Origin: Pyrocephalus nanus
Taxonomy: Eukaryota; Chordata; Aves; Passeriformes; Tyrannidae
NCBI GenBank assembly: GCA_038380795.1
Contig: CM076280.1
Coordinates: 8,109,501 to 8,173,500, forward strand
Length of the DNA stretch: 64,000 nucleotides
Direction: 5' to 3'
The position numbers and the translations under genes were made by a program. Each line of letters begins with the position of its first letter. Positions within the stretch are counted from its first letter, which is position 1. Of the stretch, positions 12,681-26,809 are shown one piece after another. The notes below the pieces were generated by a model. That model did no database searches, was not told where the DNA came from, and saw only the letters and a program-made list of their open reading frames with translations.

Positions 12681-15600
12681 GCGTCCCTCCAGCCCCGTTA
12701 CAAACTTGGCAGCACTGCCTGAAACCTCCATCCTCCCCATCAGAAGTGCTCTGAGCAGTCCACTTGTGCTCACAGACTCATCTGGACAGCAAGGTCTTTT
12801 AAGCAGAAAGTCATTAACTTCACTCTATATTACATGCCAGAGTGTCCAAAAGAACCAGGAAATTGGAGATGAGAGGTCAGATTTTGTTTTAAGTTCTCTT
12901 GTGCCTGATACAGACTTGATCAGCTCTGTGATCTATGAAATTTCTACAAACAGCTTTGGAAAAGTCACCAAGACAGTGCAGCCAACTCAAAAAAAAAAAA
13001 AAAAAGGAGATGTCACTGAGCAAACTGAAAATGCTACACTGAAAATTCTGAAAATACAAGATTTGACTCCAGAGTAAAACCAAAGCATAAGGCAAAGCAG
13101 AGAACTTGTTAAGTCTGAGTGCAGAGACAACTGCAGAGAAGACTCTAAATAGAACCCAACTGAAAGCAGATGGGTAGGGCAGGGAACATTAGAATCAAAA
13201 TCTAACTAATGGTAAAACACACAGGGATGTTTTTTCCTTAAACAGAAACACATATCCACCCTCACTGAGGGACAACCTCAGGGGGAGGAGGAGCTATTAT
13301 CTTTTTAACTGCAGCTTATTTGATATCTGAATGAAGAATTCTTTTTCCATAAAGAAAAGCCAACATCTGAAATGAGGTAGAGCCCAGTAACACTGCAGTA
13401 GTTGAGAAATGTCATGATTTCCATCAAAAAACTGTTTTGCAGAGATCAGGAACAGCTGTTTCAAACCGAATTAGACTAAACCTGGAAACAAGCTGTCAAA
13501 ACCCCAAAAAATATATTTTATACATAAAGGAATGTATTTGATTCAGCTGTTTTACCATGGTGGTCAGCCAAAAGAGAGAAATAAAGCAACATTCTGAGAT
13601 CCAGACGTTGTCACAAAGACTCATTTCAACACTCTTTATGTAGATTTATTCCTCTGAGCATTTGGAATAGGAAAAATGTCAAACAGCTCATATCACAGAT
13701 TCCTGAATATTTTCAAACCATGGGCAGCTTAAAACAGTTTAAAGACACCTGAGGACTCTTTCTGCTCCAGTCCACATTCTCTGCATCTTCTGTAGCAGTA
13801 ACAGGCAGGTGCAATAAGCAAAATACACTCAATTGCTGTTGACATGGAAAGATTAAAATAATTCACTACAACTCATCACTTGTGGGTAACAGCACATGCA
13901 CCCAGCTCCTTTTGTGCATGCCTGCAGATCCTGGGAGGCTTTTAGTGGGTATTTTCAATATTGATTTCCACGGGAATTGCAGTTTACATAATGAGAAGTA
14001 AATACATCCATTTAAGAACACGCCGTAAAATGTCACATCCAGACACAACTCCTTTGTGTCTAATGGCCCGTGCAGTACACAAAGCACCTCTAATACTGTG
14101 CCCCTGCCACTTAGGGAAGCTTAGAAAAATCCAGATACAACAGGCAAAATGAATCCAGACTGGTGCTGGTTTTGAACAGAACTATTTGTTCCAAAGCACA
14201 GCTCTGAACATCAAAGACCCCTGTGATTTTATTACATGTAAGATGTGGCCATCAGACCCTGCTTTCCAATCAAGTCTGAAGTAATCCTGAAAATACTTTT
14301 AGCATTTCAGCATGGTCATTACTTCTCATAATGATGATATGTATTAATTCAACCTAATAAGGATATTAGTTATTACTGTAAGCTTGTCAGTATATGGACT
14401 TTTGAAGAAGAGGTATCTGGGAACAAGCCAATTCACGGGTTTATTAAAAAAATGTACAACTCCAAGAAATGCATTTTTAACTCACTAAAACACCAGGCAA
14501 GTGTGCAGCTCCAGCCATGGGCCTTTCACCTTTCAGGTTACTCTCACAGTCTGGTTTTAGGCATTTAACTTGAGTTCTCAGCACACTCAGTAGCTCCAAA
14601 GCCTGACTGAACACTTCCCACTAAGCCAAGAAAGAGCACAACAAGGTAATGCTGCTCAGGATACAGAAACTTTTGATCTTTCCCTGTAAAGATCAAAAAT
14701 GTGAAAGACTAGCACCTGGTAGAATCAATCAGCTTTCATTAAATCTGCTTTTACTAATTCAGAGGACATCTTTTTCTAGCTTTACCGTAACTGAACAAAT
14801 GTCAGCAGCCAAAAGATTTTATTCATGGTTTTTGTTTCCTCTGCAAGTGGCAGCTTTACATTCAGGCATTTAAAATTAGATTAAATGAACTGTTATACGT
14901 GCCTGGGCTAATCTTGTATCAGCAAAGGAAGTGATAACATGTACTGGTACGTCACCTTTATTTCCAGAACTTCAGGATTTTACAACTCTAGCAGATTTAA
15001 ATGCTGGCTCATACCAAGAGATATACCAGTTAGGAGTTAGCAGTCAAGCAACTCTGAGTGCAATGTTCATATTCTGATTTCTCTTTTACTATCAACCCCC
15101 AAACCCGCCCGACCATGGCACTACTCAGATTCCAGGAGAGCCAAGAGATGTTTCTGAAACTGCTCAAGAAGCTTGACAGTCATACACAGAGTTACACAGG
15201 CTTAGTCCAGTAATGGTCCTGATGTCCTGGCCTATAATTTCTTATTCAAATTCTTCAACTGTCACAGGATCAGAGCCACAAAACACCCCCACTCCTCCAG
15301 GGCAGGATTATTCTTCCCTCCCAGGAAAATAAAAACCAGTTTTCAATGGTTTCCCCAAGAGGGAAGAGATTTCAAGGATCACCACGGACCCTCTGGGTTA
15401 CACACCTTCAACATCAGAAACTCAGTATTAACTGCTGAGCATAAAACTGCTGCCACATTTTTGCCAAATGTACATTTCCACCAAGCAGCAGCCAAACCAG
15501 GGGGCAGAACTGCACTTTTGATTGCAAACAGCTCCTTACACAGACTACTCTCAATTTTACTCCCTTTTAGGCCATCTCCATGTTTTGCAGCCCAATTACC

Positions 15601-17778
15601 AACAGCATCTGATTAAGAGACAATGGGGAAGAACTGAGTCTTGCTTATATGCAACTCAAACAATTAAATCACTCTGTGAACTGTCTGAGGGGGCAGCTTC
15701 AATAACTTCAAAAGAGAACTCCAAAGAAGAATAGAGATGAGCACAGCTTTGCATTAAAAAAAACCAACAAATAACAGTTACACAAAAAGACCTGACAACA
15801 ACAAAAGTAGAGAGCAACAGGGTGACATCATTAAATTTTCCATTTTATTTGATTTCCTCTAGAAGCTACAAAAACATCTTTTCCATATAAAGAATATCAG
15901 TGGGATGCTTATCACCTGCATCAGTTATTTTATATTAGTGTTGTATTCTTTGAATGCCCTTCACATGAAGGTGACTGAATGCTTTACAAACATCTTTAAT
16001 TTGCCTCAAAGAAAACAAGACAGAACTTTTGAGTCTCTGAGAAAACATCCTTTGTGCTTTCATGGTGGCCACCATCCACGAGATGGTCGGGCTTTCATCA
16101 CCAGCAGAGTCAGTCTGAGGCAACCAGAGCTGGGGTAGCAGCAAACTGGAAATTCAAAGGAATGCTGGGTCCGAGGGTTTCTCACAACTCTCTCGTTCTG
16201 CAGTCCTACATATTCATCAGTTAATCCCCAGACAACATGGATTTCCAGCTGGACTTTGTTGTATTCCTCAGCCTCTAAAAGTAAAGCCTTTCCTACTGAT
16301 CCAGTGGCTGTACCATGAGTTACTCACCTACAGCCCACGTTTCTGGGTCTGTGTGTGGCTTGGCTTGACTCAAACTCCATTAAAACAAAGCAATGCAGCT
16401 TTAACCACTTTGGCTTGATGATCACATCATACAGTGATGACTGACACACAAATTACATAACTGAGCCATCCACCACGACCTGTATGAAGAGTCCTTGCAG
16501 AGGGGAAAAAAAAGAGGGGAGGAAGAAGCAGGAGTTGGGCTGAAGTGTTTTGGTTAAAGCAGAGCCACATCAATCATTTCCATCCTGAAATAGGCTAACA
16601 GCTAGAACATTAATACCTATCAAAGAAACAGGCAAAAAACCCCCACTCATTAGCAAATAAAGGTGTTGCAAAGCATTAAATAATTCCCACCAGCTGACAA
16701 GGGGGCTGTGATTTATAATAGTGTGTATTGATAGATCACTTCCCATAATTAGGAAAAGTGAGACTGGTACTGCTTACAGCATTATTTTGATGAGAGCCTT
16801 GAAAAATACTGCTGAATAACAACAAACAGCAGGCACAACAACAGAAAATCACCATATCATGCTCTCAGGCTGCTTCACATTTGAAACAAAGTATTCTAAC
16901 AAAACTCAGTAAGAATGGCAATTTCGGTTTGGACACATAGAATCTCACTTCACAATAGCAGCCTGGTGTGAATTATTACTATGATAACTCTGGGAAGATC
17001 ACAAATATAGAACATTCAAACCATGTAGCAGACAAGTCAGAATCAAAGGGTAATTACTTCTCACTTTTTTTAAGCAACAAGTTACTCATCATCACTTTTC
17101 TCTTCCTGAAGTAACAAACTAACCTCAGTCTACTAAAATATCAAAGAAATTCAACTCATCTCTCTACTGGCACAAGGCAGAATGTGGCAGATTCTCCCCT
17201 GCCATAGCATCTTTCTGTAGTGCACAGGGAAAAAAAAAGACACTGGTCATTTTAACTTCCTTTCATTCAGATTATTAGATGGCAAAAACACTTTTACAGC
17301 TGGACATGGTAGCAATAAAATAGCTGTGATAGCACTGGGTTGGACTTTTGTTCAAAACCAACAGAGGAATCATAGGCAAAGAAACACAAGAGCCCAAGAA
17401 CTGAAGATTCCAGGGATTCACAGGCGAGGAGGGAAGATGCATCCTCCAAAAAGATGGACATAACTAATGTTATCCATCCCTAATGCCCCTCAGAAAAATT
17501 TCATGTCCCTCCCACCTTCTTCCTTCTCCATTAAAGTAAATGCAGAGTACTGGAATTGCTGACTCCATTCTGGTACAAACACTTTCTTCCTCATCACTGT
17601 AATATCAAGGATAATTTGCACACCACCTAAATTTGCCATCCCTGCCACTGCTGGTCACTAAAAATCAACCCTGCAATAATACAAGTCAGTATTCTCCAGG
17701 CAGACAACTGAGCAGTAATTAATAACTGCAGCAGTTGGAAGCAGAGAGGTAACCACCTGTTTCCTAGTCATATTAAGG

Positions 17779-17797
17779 AAAAAAAAAAAAAAAAAAA
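17779..17797. repeat. Poly-A tract (19 A)
   Basis: A run followed by GAGGAAAAAAAAG, making an A-rich tract of over 30 bases in MED27 intron 2. Confidence 0.93.
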
Positions 17798-17974
17798 GAG
17801 GAAAAAAAAGAACATTAATGTAATTCTGAACAGCAAGGGCATTTCACCAAAACATTTGCCTAAAATCACATGGAATTAAGAGCCCATAAAGGGCATTTTT
17901 CCAGACTGCCAGGCAAACAACATTAGTCACTGGCTATATTATACTTGGCATCTACAAGGCATTTCTGTCCAAAG

Positions 17975-18160
17975 AACCCAATGCACTTGAGACACATTTA
18001 GACTAGAAGAAATAGGTTAAGTATTATTATCCTATTTTATCTGTAAGAAAAATGAGGCTCTGAAAAAAATCATGCAGCCTGTTCAAGGTTACAACCACAA
18101 TTAACAAGAAAAGCAGGAATAGAATCCAAGTGGCCCAGCTCCTATTTTGTGCCCAGTTTA
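17975..18160 (-). mobile_element. MIR-type SINE relic
   Basis: TATTATTATCCTATTTTATC, AAATGAGGCTCTGA, CAAGGTTACAACCAC and GCAGGAATAGAATCCAAGTG follow, in order, the reverse complement of the MIR SINE core and tRNA-derived part. MIRs are ancient amniote/mammalian SINEs, rare and much decayed in birds. This copy is unusually easy to recognise. Confidence 0.8.
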
Positions 18161-20529
18161 CAAGAGAACACCAGTTTGTGTATCATTCATTTCTCCAATC
18201 ACAGGAATAAAAAACTCCCATGGCTTATCTGCACAGGAAAGGAGTCCACAGCTTGCAATCCTAGGAGCCTTCCCAATGCACTTCCCTCTGGGAAGCACCA
18301 ATTCTGCTCCTACAAAGCAGATTAAAATGTGCTCTTTGGTGTCCACCAGGGAAACCTCTGTAGGGACTTGCCACTTCAATTCAAATCCTATTTTATCTTT
18401 TCATTTGTTCCCTCCTGTGACCAAACCAAGGGATTTTGGTCAAATCCTTTCTTGAAGTAACTTCTTCAGAGCTCACTGAGAGCACCAGTTGCACCACTAA
18501 CCTTCCTATTCCTATCCCAGCCAACAAAGGTGATCTCCAAAAGCCACTTCCAGAAGCCCTGGGCAGACGGATTCAGTGGCCATGGCCCAGTTTCTCCTCA
18601 AGGCCACTCATCTGTCACATGGGAAGAACGTCTTTGCCAATTTGGGGTGGATGAAATCTCAGCAGAACAAGCCAGGTCTCCACGCAACAGGATGTCACAA
18701 AATCATAATGCTGCATTTTTGCAGAAAAAAAGTCCTGAAAAGGACAAAATCTTGGCCATCTGCCTGAAATTCCAAAGAAGTGCCAACACAGTAATTCAGT
18801 TACATTGTCCATGCTACTGTAAAACTACATTAAATTCAAAATGTTTGAGCACATCCAAAATTCAAAGTTAATGTTGCTTGGAATGAACACTTCCTCTTAC
18901 AATCAAGACAAAGTATTTTTTTTTTTTCCTGCTCAACAGTGTTTCTCTACTATCATGGTTAACATTTAATGTCACTTATTGTCATTAAACTCAATATTTG
19001 TGTCTAATCAATACTAAGCTACCAAGGGCAGTCGTAACAAGTCTGGACTTTCTCTACACACTCCATTGATTTTTTTTTTTTTGAGTCCTACAACAAACAC
19101 AATTTATACAAATAATTTATCAGGGAACACATCAAAATAATTTAATAAACAAAACCTATATATACCTTTTCTCTTCAGTCATGTGACAGAAAATCATTTT
19201 AACTCATTAATGGTAATCTTAACAGTTCGATTTTGAATTTATGTAGAAACAAGAGGAAGCTATGAAGCAACAAATTTAAATCCAAATATTTTTTAGTGTA
19301 TTTCCACATGCAGACCAAGAGTAATTTTTATTTCATTTTGTATTTGCCAGGATATTACTTTTAAATAAATTTATGGCAGCTCCTGTTCAGCTTGTTCACT
19401 TGAAAAATTTATAATGCATGGATAGTGTAGAGTTTAAGCAAGTTGCCAAAATCATCTTCTCACAGATGAGTAAATTAAATAATATGATCTAAATCCTACT
19501 CCCCCAGAAAGTCATAAAGTTAGAAAAGTTGATTTTTTTGCCTTCTGCTTGAAGCAGAAAACAGCCTTCCCAAACACTCAGTTGTCATGCTTTGTAAGTG
19601 CCATCTCATGAAGATAAAACCAGACCCCCACCACTCACAGACATCCACACACACAGGTTCAGGAAGGGCTGGAATTGGAGTAAAGCACATGGACTTGGTT
19701 TTCACTTGGACAAGTGGACTCTGCTAATGCTGCAGCTCAGGGAAGACCAAGTTTGCTGTTTTCCAACAAACACAGGGTTTCTGTAGTCTAGTAGAAAGGG
19801 TCATTCCAGAGCACTGGTTTGGGAGTTGATCCATTTTGCACAACCCTTCGATTGAACAAATAAAAGCAAACAGGCAAAAGATGCCTACAGTGATTACAGC
19901 TCAGACGTTGGGCATGAGAGCAGCTTGAGAGCGGCTCATCAAGAGGGGGGAAACCTTCCCATACAAGCACACAGTGGACATACAAGACACTGCTTTCTGT
20001 TCCACTGGAGCCAGTGGGAACACCTGACCAGAAACTGCCTCGGGCACCCACGGGGCCAGGGCACCAAACACTTTGCCAAGGGCAGAGAGGATGCACAAGA
20101 GCAGAGTCCAGGCAACAACCAACCTCACTGAGGCTGCAGGTGAGAAACCACAACGGCTGAACCATCCAAAGAACGAGTTCATACTCCTGCATCCCAAAAA
20201 TCTGCACCTACTCTGAACACCAGCATTACTGCAGCTGGACCGAGCAACTACTCCATCACAAGCTTCATTGAATATTTTATATATGGAGAAGTGGCTAATA
20301 TTGGTTTAAAGTACTTTTTCCCCCACAAAACCTCTTTGTCACCAAGTATTGAGAACAAATATCAAGAAACACGCAGTTGCTTATTAAATGATGCTCTTAT
20401 TCATGAGCTGATGGTCTCATCTCCTGCATAAAATAAACTGCACCAGAAGCTGGCACTTGCCACAAAAATGCCCTGAAGAGCAAGAGAAGAGAGTTCTTCC
20501 AATTTTTGTCACAAATCTCCGGTTACTTT

Positions 20530-20552
20530 AAAAAAAAAAAAAAAAAAAAAAA
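20530..20552. repeat. Poly-A tract (23 A)
   Basis: Uninterrupted A run in MED27 intron 2. No retroposed body or flanking duplication is recognisable beside it. Confidence 0.93.
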
Positions 20553-22196
20553 GCCAAATCTTAATCAGTATTTCAGTCCAGTAAGTGACTTTTAAAATCT
20601 CCTTTAATCTAAACTTAGAGCTGATGCCTTTTCCCTGTGGTGGTTTCACTTGAATTCCAAGAGAATGCAAGAAGCAGGCACCTGCTAATGAGGGATAAAG
20701 CAGCAGCACTGCAGAGCCAGTCCTGACTGTTCCAGGCAGTATCAGGCCACTCACACAAAAACCAGAAACTCTCCTGACTGCTACTGCCAGCTCAGATTTC
20801 ACCTGCTCAGGTACAACAGTATATTTATTATCAAGAAAAAAAACCCCAACAGTCAAGATGTACATAACTACTAAAAGGAGAATTCAAGTACAATGACTAA
20901 ACAGAGACAGTCCACAAAAAAAAAAACAAACCTACTGCTATCTACAAACTCCCTCTCTTACCCATAATACTCTCTGCATTACCCTTGCAGAATGATAGCT
21001 CATTTTTATCTTATCTAATATTGTACCATCAGCATTACATTAGAGGGCACATATGGATCCTTCTGGGAAACAGCATTTCAATTGTAATAAAGATAACCTC
21101 TTTTCTTAAATAAAATTGAAGAGAAAGGGAAAAGAAATGTATCAAGTAGAGCTAAATACTGTTCCATGGCTACTACGTCTCCATGCACCCCACAGTCAGA
21201 CAAGTAATTCACTTCTAGGATTTCTACTGGTACAGAAAAGAAGTTAAAGCAAAGAAGAAAAACCACTTAGCTGCTGCTTGCAATAAAATAAACTTGCTGT
21301 GTTTTCAGCTATAGCTTGGTGAGGGCTGTTAAACACCTGGAAAAGGAAAGTTCCTTTACAGCTGCATGTGTACGTAATTAATGCATTTGACAAGCTGTTG
21401 TGTTCCCAAACAGCTGCTTCCATTATACTGACAACTTTACCATCTGCAAAACTATTGGGTAAACTACATCAAGTAAATATCAGGAGAGCAGGTGCTAATA
21501 AATAACAAGCAGTGCCAAGAGAACACACTTCTGGAAGGGAAGTTTTCATTTTTCTCGCTGTACTTTTCCATGCTCCTGGAGCAGGTAAACTTAAGATAGT
21601 CAGAACTGGAGGAACCAGTACTGTGATTAACAGGAGCAGTGAAACAATGTTCAGGGCAAGCAGCTGTGAAATCACAATTAAATGCAGCCCCTCTCTACTG
21701 CACTTAGCCAAAGAGGTCAGTAAATTTGCATCTAAAGGTGGGTCTTCTCACAAGACATACCCAAGCACAGCTACAGGTATTAATTGTGGTAAATAAATAA
21801 GTTGATGAGTGTCAGGTCAGTCTAATCTCCTGTATAAACAGTCACATCTCAAATACATGTTTTCTATTTATGTCTGACATCTTTATTACACTTAACACTC
21901 AGCACTGCTCTTTAACCCAAAAACTTGCCCATGTATCTAAGACCAGAACAAAACTGGACATTTGCTGGACCCAACATCAAAACAAAGCTGCAAATATAAA
22001 GAAACAACTATTCTAACATCCAGCATCTCATGAACCACAGGGAACAATGATTAGTAAAGCCTCAGCCCAAATTTAAGACAATGAAACTAAACAAGCTATT
22101 ACTGTACGACCAATAACAATAAGGCTCATACAGGTAGATATGATCCACCTCCAGATTTACAAAACTGCTTCAGTTTTAGGTTCTTTCATACACTTT

Positions 22197-22216
22197 AAAA
22201 AAAAAAAAAAAAAAAA
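22197..22216. repeat. Poly-A tract (20 A)
   Basis: Uninterrupted A run followed by CAACAA, in MED27 intron 2. Confidence 0.93.
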
Positions 22217-24224
22217 CAACAATTTGGTAGCTCTATGCTTTAAATAGGTTTATGTGGTTTATGGTATTGGGAAGGTTACTGTCACTATATGCTCCAAAAA
22301 CTGGCTGAGACTCATCTCCAAAGCAAAAATATGTGGCCCAGCTAAAAATCTCAGCTTTTAAACAGACTGTAAAATAACTTCTGAAGCGCTGGGGGGATTT
22401 TCTTTGGTGTTTTGGTATTTGGGTAGGGTCTCTTTGACCATTTCAGGCTTCTGATTGTCCTTTCAATGTTACGACAAAAATAATGCAGCAAAGTGTAGGG
22501 GTTTTTAAACATGAATAGTGCTTTCATATATTGTTCTCATGAGATAACCAAATTACCAACCTTACTTATTATTGTCTTAAAAGCAACTTCTAACAGTCTC
22601 TTCGTGCCTTAAACATGTAACAGAAAATCTGTGTAATCATTTTCCCTGTAGTTCATGAGTGTCCTTTTGGAACTGCAGCACAGCCCCAGAACTCTCCCCA
22701 CCTCTCTCCTCCCCTGGCAGCCACGGGGCCACTCCTGCCATCAGCAATGCACGAACAATCAAAGGGAGAGCAAAATGCCCTTATCTCAGCTCATCAAAAA
22801 TACAAGCGAGGCGAGCCATGAAGGGGTCACGAATGAAAAATTCAGCGCAGGCAGCCCTGAAGAGCATTGACACAGCAGCACTTCTGAACCCTCCCCGAGA
22901 AGCAGCTGAAAACAACAGGCATGTAACAACAACAGAGGGTGGTCAAAAGGAGCCACCAAGTAACACTTCTTCCAGGAGTGTCTTCAGCAATGAGCAACTC
23001 AGCAGCAATAAACAGGAGCATCAGAGTCTGGGGAAAAAAAACACAAACAACCAACCAACTGGCTTCTTCCTGCAATGTTTCACTGTGTGTGAGTGCACAG
23101 GATACTGAAACTTGCAGCTTTTTGAAACCAGAAGCCAGGATTACAAAGAATTCCTCTCCAAAGCTCCATAACACTCTAAGTTAATAAAAAACGACGTCAG
23201 AACAGCTCTGTCAAAGCTGTTTCATTACCAACAGAGTTTACCCTGATAATGACCTAGAGAAGTAATTAAATCCCTGATGACTTAACTGCATTACAAGTTA
23301 GAAGTTTTCATACTTTTATTTTTGCTGGAAGTAGCATATGAATTCTTTTTTCTTCAGTGCCAATAATCTGCTGCTAACAGCAAGAAGCACAAGCAAACAT
23401 GAAATATTTTCTCAATTAATAAATCTCTACTTAAAAATCTTTCCTATCCTCCACTTTCCAGTCATACCAAATTCCTATAAATGCCAAATTCTGCTGATTT
23501 TAGAATTCACTAACATATATCTGTATTCTGACATATGACTATACAAATATTATTGTGGTATTCATACAAACCTTACTGCAGTATTCTATATTAAATCTGA
23601 ACAATATTAGATTGGTTGGCTCAAGGTATAACAAGAATTTGCCTATGAAGTATTTGTGAACTTTCAAAGTCTTCCTGGCTCACGTAGCTTAATAAATAAT
23701 TTAAAGTGGAACCATTTCTTTTAATGCTCTAAATATTTTCAGATTTATTATTCCTGCTTACTCCTGCTGTCTTGCACAAGGGTATTAAAGGCTTCAAGAT
23801 TTCTGATGATGAAGACTTCCCTACGTGATTCTTTCCTAGATTTTTCTAGGAAAATTCTAAAAGGGTTCCTAGATCCAAAACCCCTAGTGTGGATGTGACA
23901 TAAACTGTTGATTTTCTGCTCCAATATCCCACTACCCTCTGCTACAGCATTTTACTGCCAGATGCAAGGACACAATATACTTTTATATTGTATCTACCTA
24001 AGATGCTAAACATGCAAAGTATTGTCTTTTTAAGTATTGTTCTGCCTGGAAGTTTGAAAAACAAGGTCTCCTCTCAATTAAAACACCAATTTACCCTTGA
24101 AAGTGTATTTAGGTAGATATTCTGCTCCTCAGCTCCATAACAAACTCAGCAAGTTCGCAGTAGTCTGTTGTGTCACAATTCAAACCTGCTATGGGAATAC
24201 ACAACTAAATTAGATCAGTGTTAC

Positions 24225-24369
24225 CTTGTTTGACCACTTGTAGGCTTGAAGAAGTTGGCTGTAAAGAGGGGTCTTGTCCTGCACAGGGTCAAGGCTCAGG
24301 AGCCCACTGTTGTGCAGGGGGTGGTTCTCGGAGGGTTTCCCAACCAGGTTGCTCAGACGCTCCAGTTCT
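24225..24369 (-). CDS. MED27: MED27 coding exon 2
   Basis: This is the second coding exon of MED27, 145 nt on the minus strand. The acceptor is a good pyrimidine tract ending TTTTCTTCCAG, directly followed by AGAACTGG. The single A completes the Gly codon split with exon 1 (GG|A). The remaining 48 codons start ELERLSNLVGKPSENHPLHN and end LLQAYKWSNK, which is almost identical to the vertebrate MED27 sequence I know. The donor is AAG|GTAACA (GT at 24224-24223), so the exon ends in phase 0. Joined to exon 1 this gives residues 1-117 of a protein usually about 311 long. The C-terminal Med27 domain, with its putative zinc-binding Cys/His residues, is not encoded in this window. There is no frameshift or internal stop, so the gene looks functional. 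Confidence 0.96.
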
Positions 24370-25595
24370 CTGGAAGAAAACAGAACGGCATTTTGTGAGG
24401 TCAGATCTGGGAATCTGAGCTGTGCAGTCCTCCTGCAGGGGCAGCCATCGAGCACCAACTCTATTTTAGCATCTCAGTGACACTAAGTACCTCCCCAATT
24501 TGATTACAAACATAATCACTCTCATTACCTAAACAAGTTGTCTGTTAGTTGTGAAGCTCAGGAGAGAAAGCGCAAGTCAGGAGTCTTTGAAGACAACCTG
24601 GAAAGAGTCAGACTATGGCAGGTCCTGTTCATAACCCAGAGCATCTTCTGAGCAATGCAGACCCTCAAAAACTACACGGTTCTGACTTTAGCATGACCTG
24701 CAGTAATTTTTTAACCATCAAGCAGGCTGATAGCTCATCATCTCATTAGAGAACTCCAGATTAACACTATCCTCATATCAATACACGCAAGACCTGGCAT
24801 CAGTCCTAAGCCTGGTGATGGTCCTGCAAAGTTTGTGATCACTCTAAGCACCTATCCACATTCCAGGATCTCAGGGCAAGGAAGAATCTTCTGATTCACA
24901 GAAGAAATTTGTACATTAGTCCATAAAATACTCAACTGCAGCATAATAAGCACCATTTTCCCATGAAGAAACCTCACTGTGAAATGATCTATCATTGCTT
25001 CATATCTCATTTGTCAAACACAACATTTAATCATAACAGAAGTTAAGCAGTTTTTAAAACTTGCATTAATCAACTGAAGAAGGAAGACTGGTCACTTTGC
25101 ACAGATTTAAAATGCAGTTTTGCAAGTGGCATGACTAATCAGGTGCCTTTCCTTGTCACTTCCAAGTGTCACATCCAATCTGAACTTCAGAACTTCCACT
25201 AAATTAAAAGCAGGACTCGGACACTTCAAAGAGCAACTTCTGAACATCTCTGTAAAGAAAAATCCCAAATATCCCCACTTGCATTTAATGACGGCTACAA
25301 AAACAAACTAAGAACTGACAGTAAAGAAACTTCCCTACTTTACTATCACAAAATTCTTCTTTATTAATCATCATTCCTACAAGTTTTCATGGACTACCTT
25401 CTTTCTGGTTCTGTGAACACTCACAAATCTGCTTAAAACTTCTTGTCAAAAGAATACACCAAGTAAATGTGCACAGACATCATAACTGAGGATTTGCTGA
25501 AAAGGGATCCCAGTCAATACTTTTATGGTGTAAAGGTCCACTGATAGAATTGACTTCAGTGCACCTTTGGAGTATTCCCTTGCTAATTTATAAAA

Positions 25596-25650
25596 TATCC
25601 TGAGTTGGAAAGGACCCACAAGAATCAAAGTCCAACTCCTGAACTGTCTG
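25596..25650 (-). mobile_element. Short CR1 LINE fragment
   Basis: TCCTGAGTTGGAAAGGACCC followed by a degraded AGTCCAACTCCTG matches the reverse complement of a CR1 3' end. It is very short and lies in MED27 intron 1. Confidence 0.7.
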
Positions 25651-26094
25651 GAAACAAGATTTTTGGGGTCATAATTGATAATCCTTCCAAAAATCCCAGA
25701 GTAAGACAAGAAGGATAACGAAAGGAACAGCTCAGCTTCCATGGAGGGAACTGTGAAACCTCAACTTGGAAACTAAAAACCAAAGGGATAAACACAAGTT
25801 TCTAGAGCTGGGTACAACATCATTCATGAGAACGGATATCCACCACCTTTCCCAAGACAAGGGAAGAAGTAGGTAACGAATTATATCACCATAACGAGAA
25901 CTAAAAATCAGTGAGGCCCATCAGCCAGCAAAGAAACAAATTCTTGCACACAAACCCCTGGAGCCCAAAAAGATGTTCTGGGAAAGGGTGGTCAAGTGCC
26001 TGCCCTGCCCTTGGACGCCTCCCTGGACGGTGCTGGTGGCTCCCAGGGGGATACAGCCCAACCCAGCAGCCCAGTGGCAGGATCCACGTGGACC

Positions 26095-26200
26095 ATCACA
26101 GAATCCATCAGGTTGGAAAAGGCCTTTATGATCACTAAATACAAACCTAAACCTAACACTGCCAAGTCCGCCACTAAACCACGTCCCTAAACGTACATTT
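26095..26200 (-). mobile_element. CR1 LINE 3' fragment
   Basis: ATCACAGAATCCATCAGGTT followed by GGAAAAGGCC and a diverged CACTAAACCACGTCCCTAAA matches a reverse-complement CR1 3' end. It lies within MED27 intron 1, about 600 bp from exon 1. Confidence 0.8.
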
Positions 26201-26809
26201 AGTACTCAGTTCTTGTGTCTTCAGAAGGAATTTCATTTACAGTGAACAAAATTGCTGAATGAATGGAGGTGGACCAGCCTCTCTCTTCCGCCCATAACTT
26301 TCCTCCATGTCTTCAGCCTCAGCAGTTTCTGTCTACTTACACAAAACACACCTGCTGGCACCAAACAACCACACTTACCTGGGCTAACTTTGCAGCCTGA
26401 CAAGTTTTGGTAAGAAGTGGTCATTCTTGAACCCCTTGGTTGCTACTGAAGAGTCTACAAAAGTGGGGGGTTGACCAAAAAAAAGTCAACAAACCAGAGA
26501 AAAATCTCCCTGCACCCGAACACCTTCACCTTGCCAACACGACCCCACCGACAGCTCCTTCCTCAAAGCAAAACGAGAACAAGAAACAGGTGAATACAGT
26601 GAGGAATACTGTGAGCACATCCAGCCCTTTGGGGACTATGGAATGGAACACCACGAAGGGGCAACGCAAGCGGTGCTGGTGGGGAATAAACCGGAGCGTT
26701 GTCGCGTTTATTTTCCTAAAAACGTCCCCCGGGGGGAGAGTGCAAACGGCCCCGCCGGGACCCCCATTCCCTGCCCACCGTGTGTGTGGGGGGAACCCGG
26801 TGCGCTCAC

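Larger units (their letters stand above)
12201..24224 (-). other. MED27: MED27 intron 2, proximal part (no gene seen)
   Basis: This is continuation of the large intron up to the exon 2 donor. It carries two MIR-type SINE relics (about 12596-12680 and 17975-18160) and A-runs at 17779, 20530 and 22197. There is an isolated 212-codon plus-strand ORF at 12439-13077, opposite in direction to MED27, which I do not consider a demonstrated gene. No other exon-like sequence was recognised. Confidence 0.7.
24370..26809 (-). other. MED27: MED27 intron 1
   Basis: This 2.4-kb intron lies between the two MED27 coding exons, with a GTGAGC donor at the exon 1 end and a TTCCAG acceptor at the exon 2 end. It is mostly unremarkable AT-rich sequence. 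It contains two short CR1 fragments, at about 25596-25650 and 26095-26200. Its last 100 bases or so, next to exon 1, already belong to the CpG island. I see no other exon or RNA gene in it. Confidence 0.9.
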
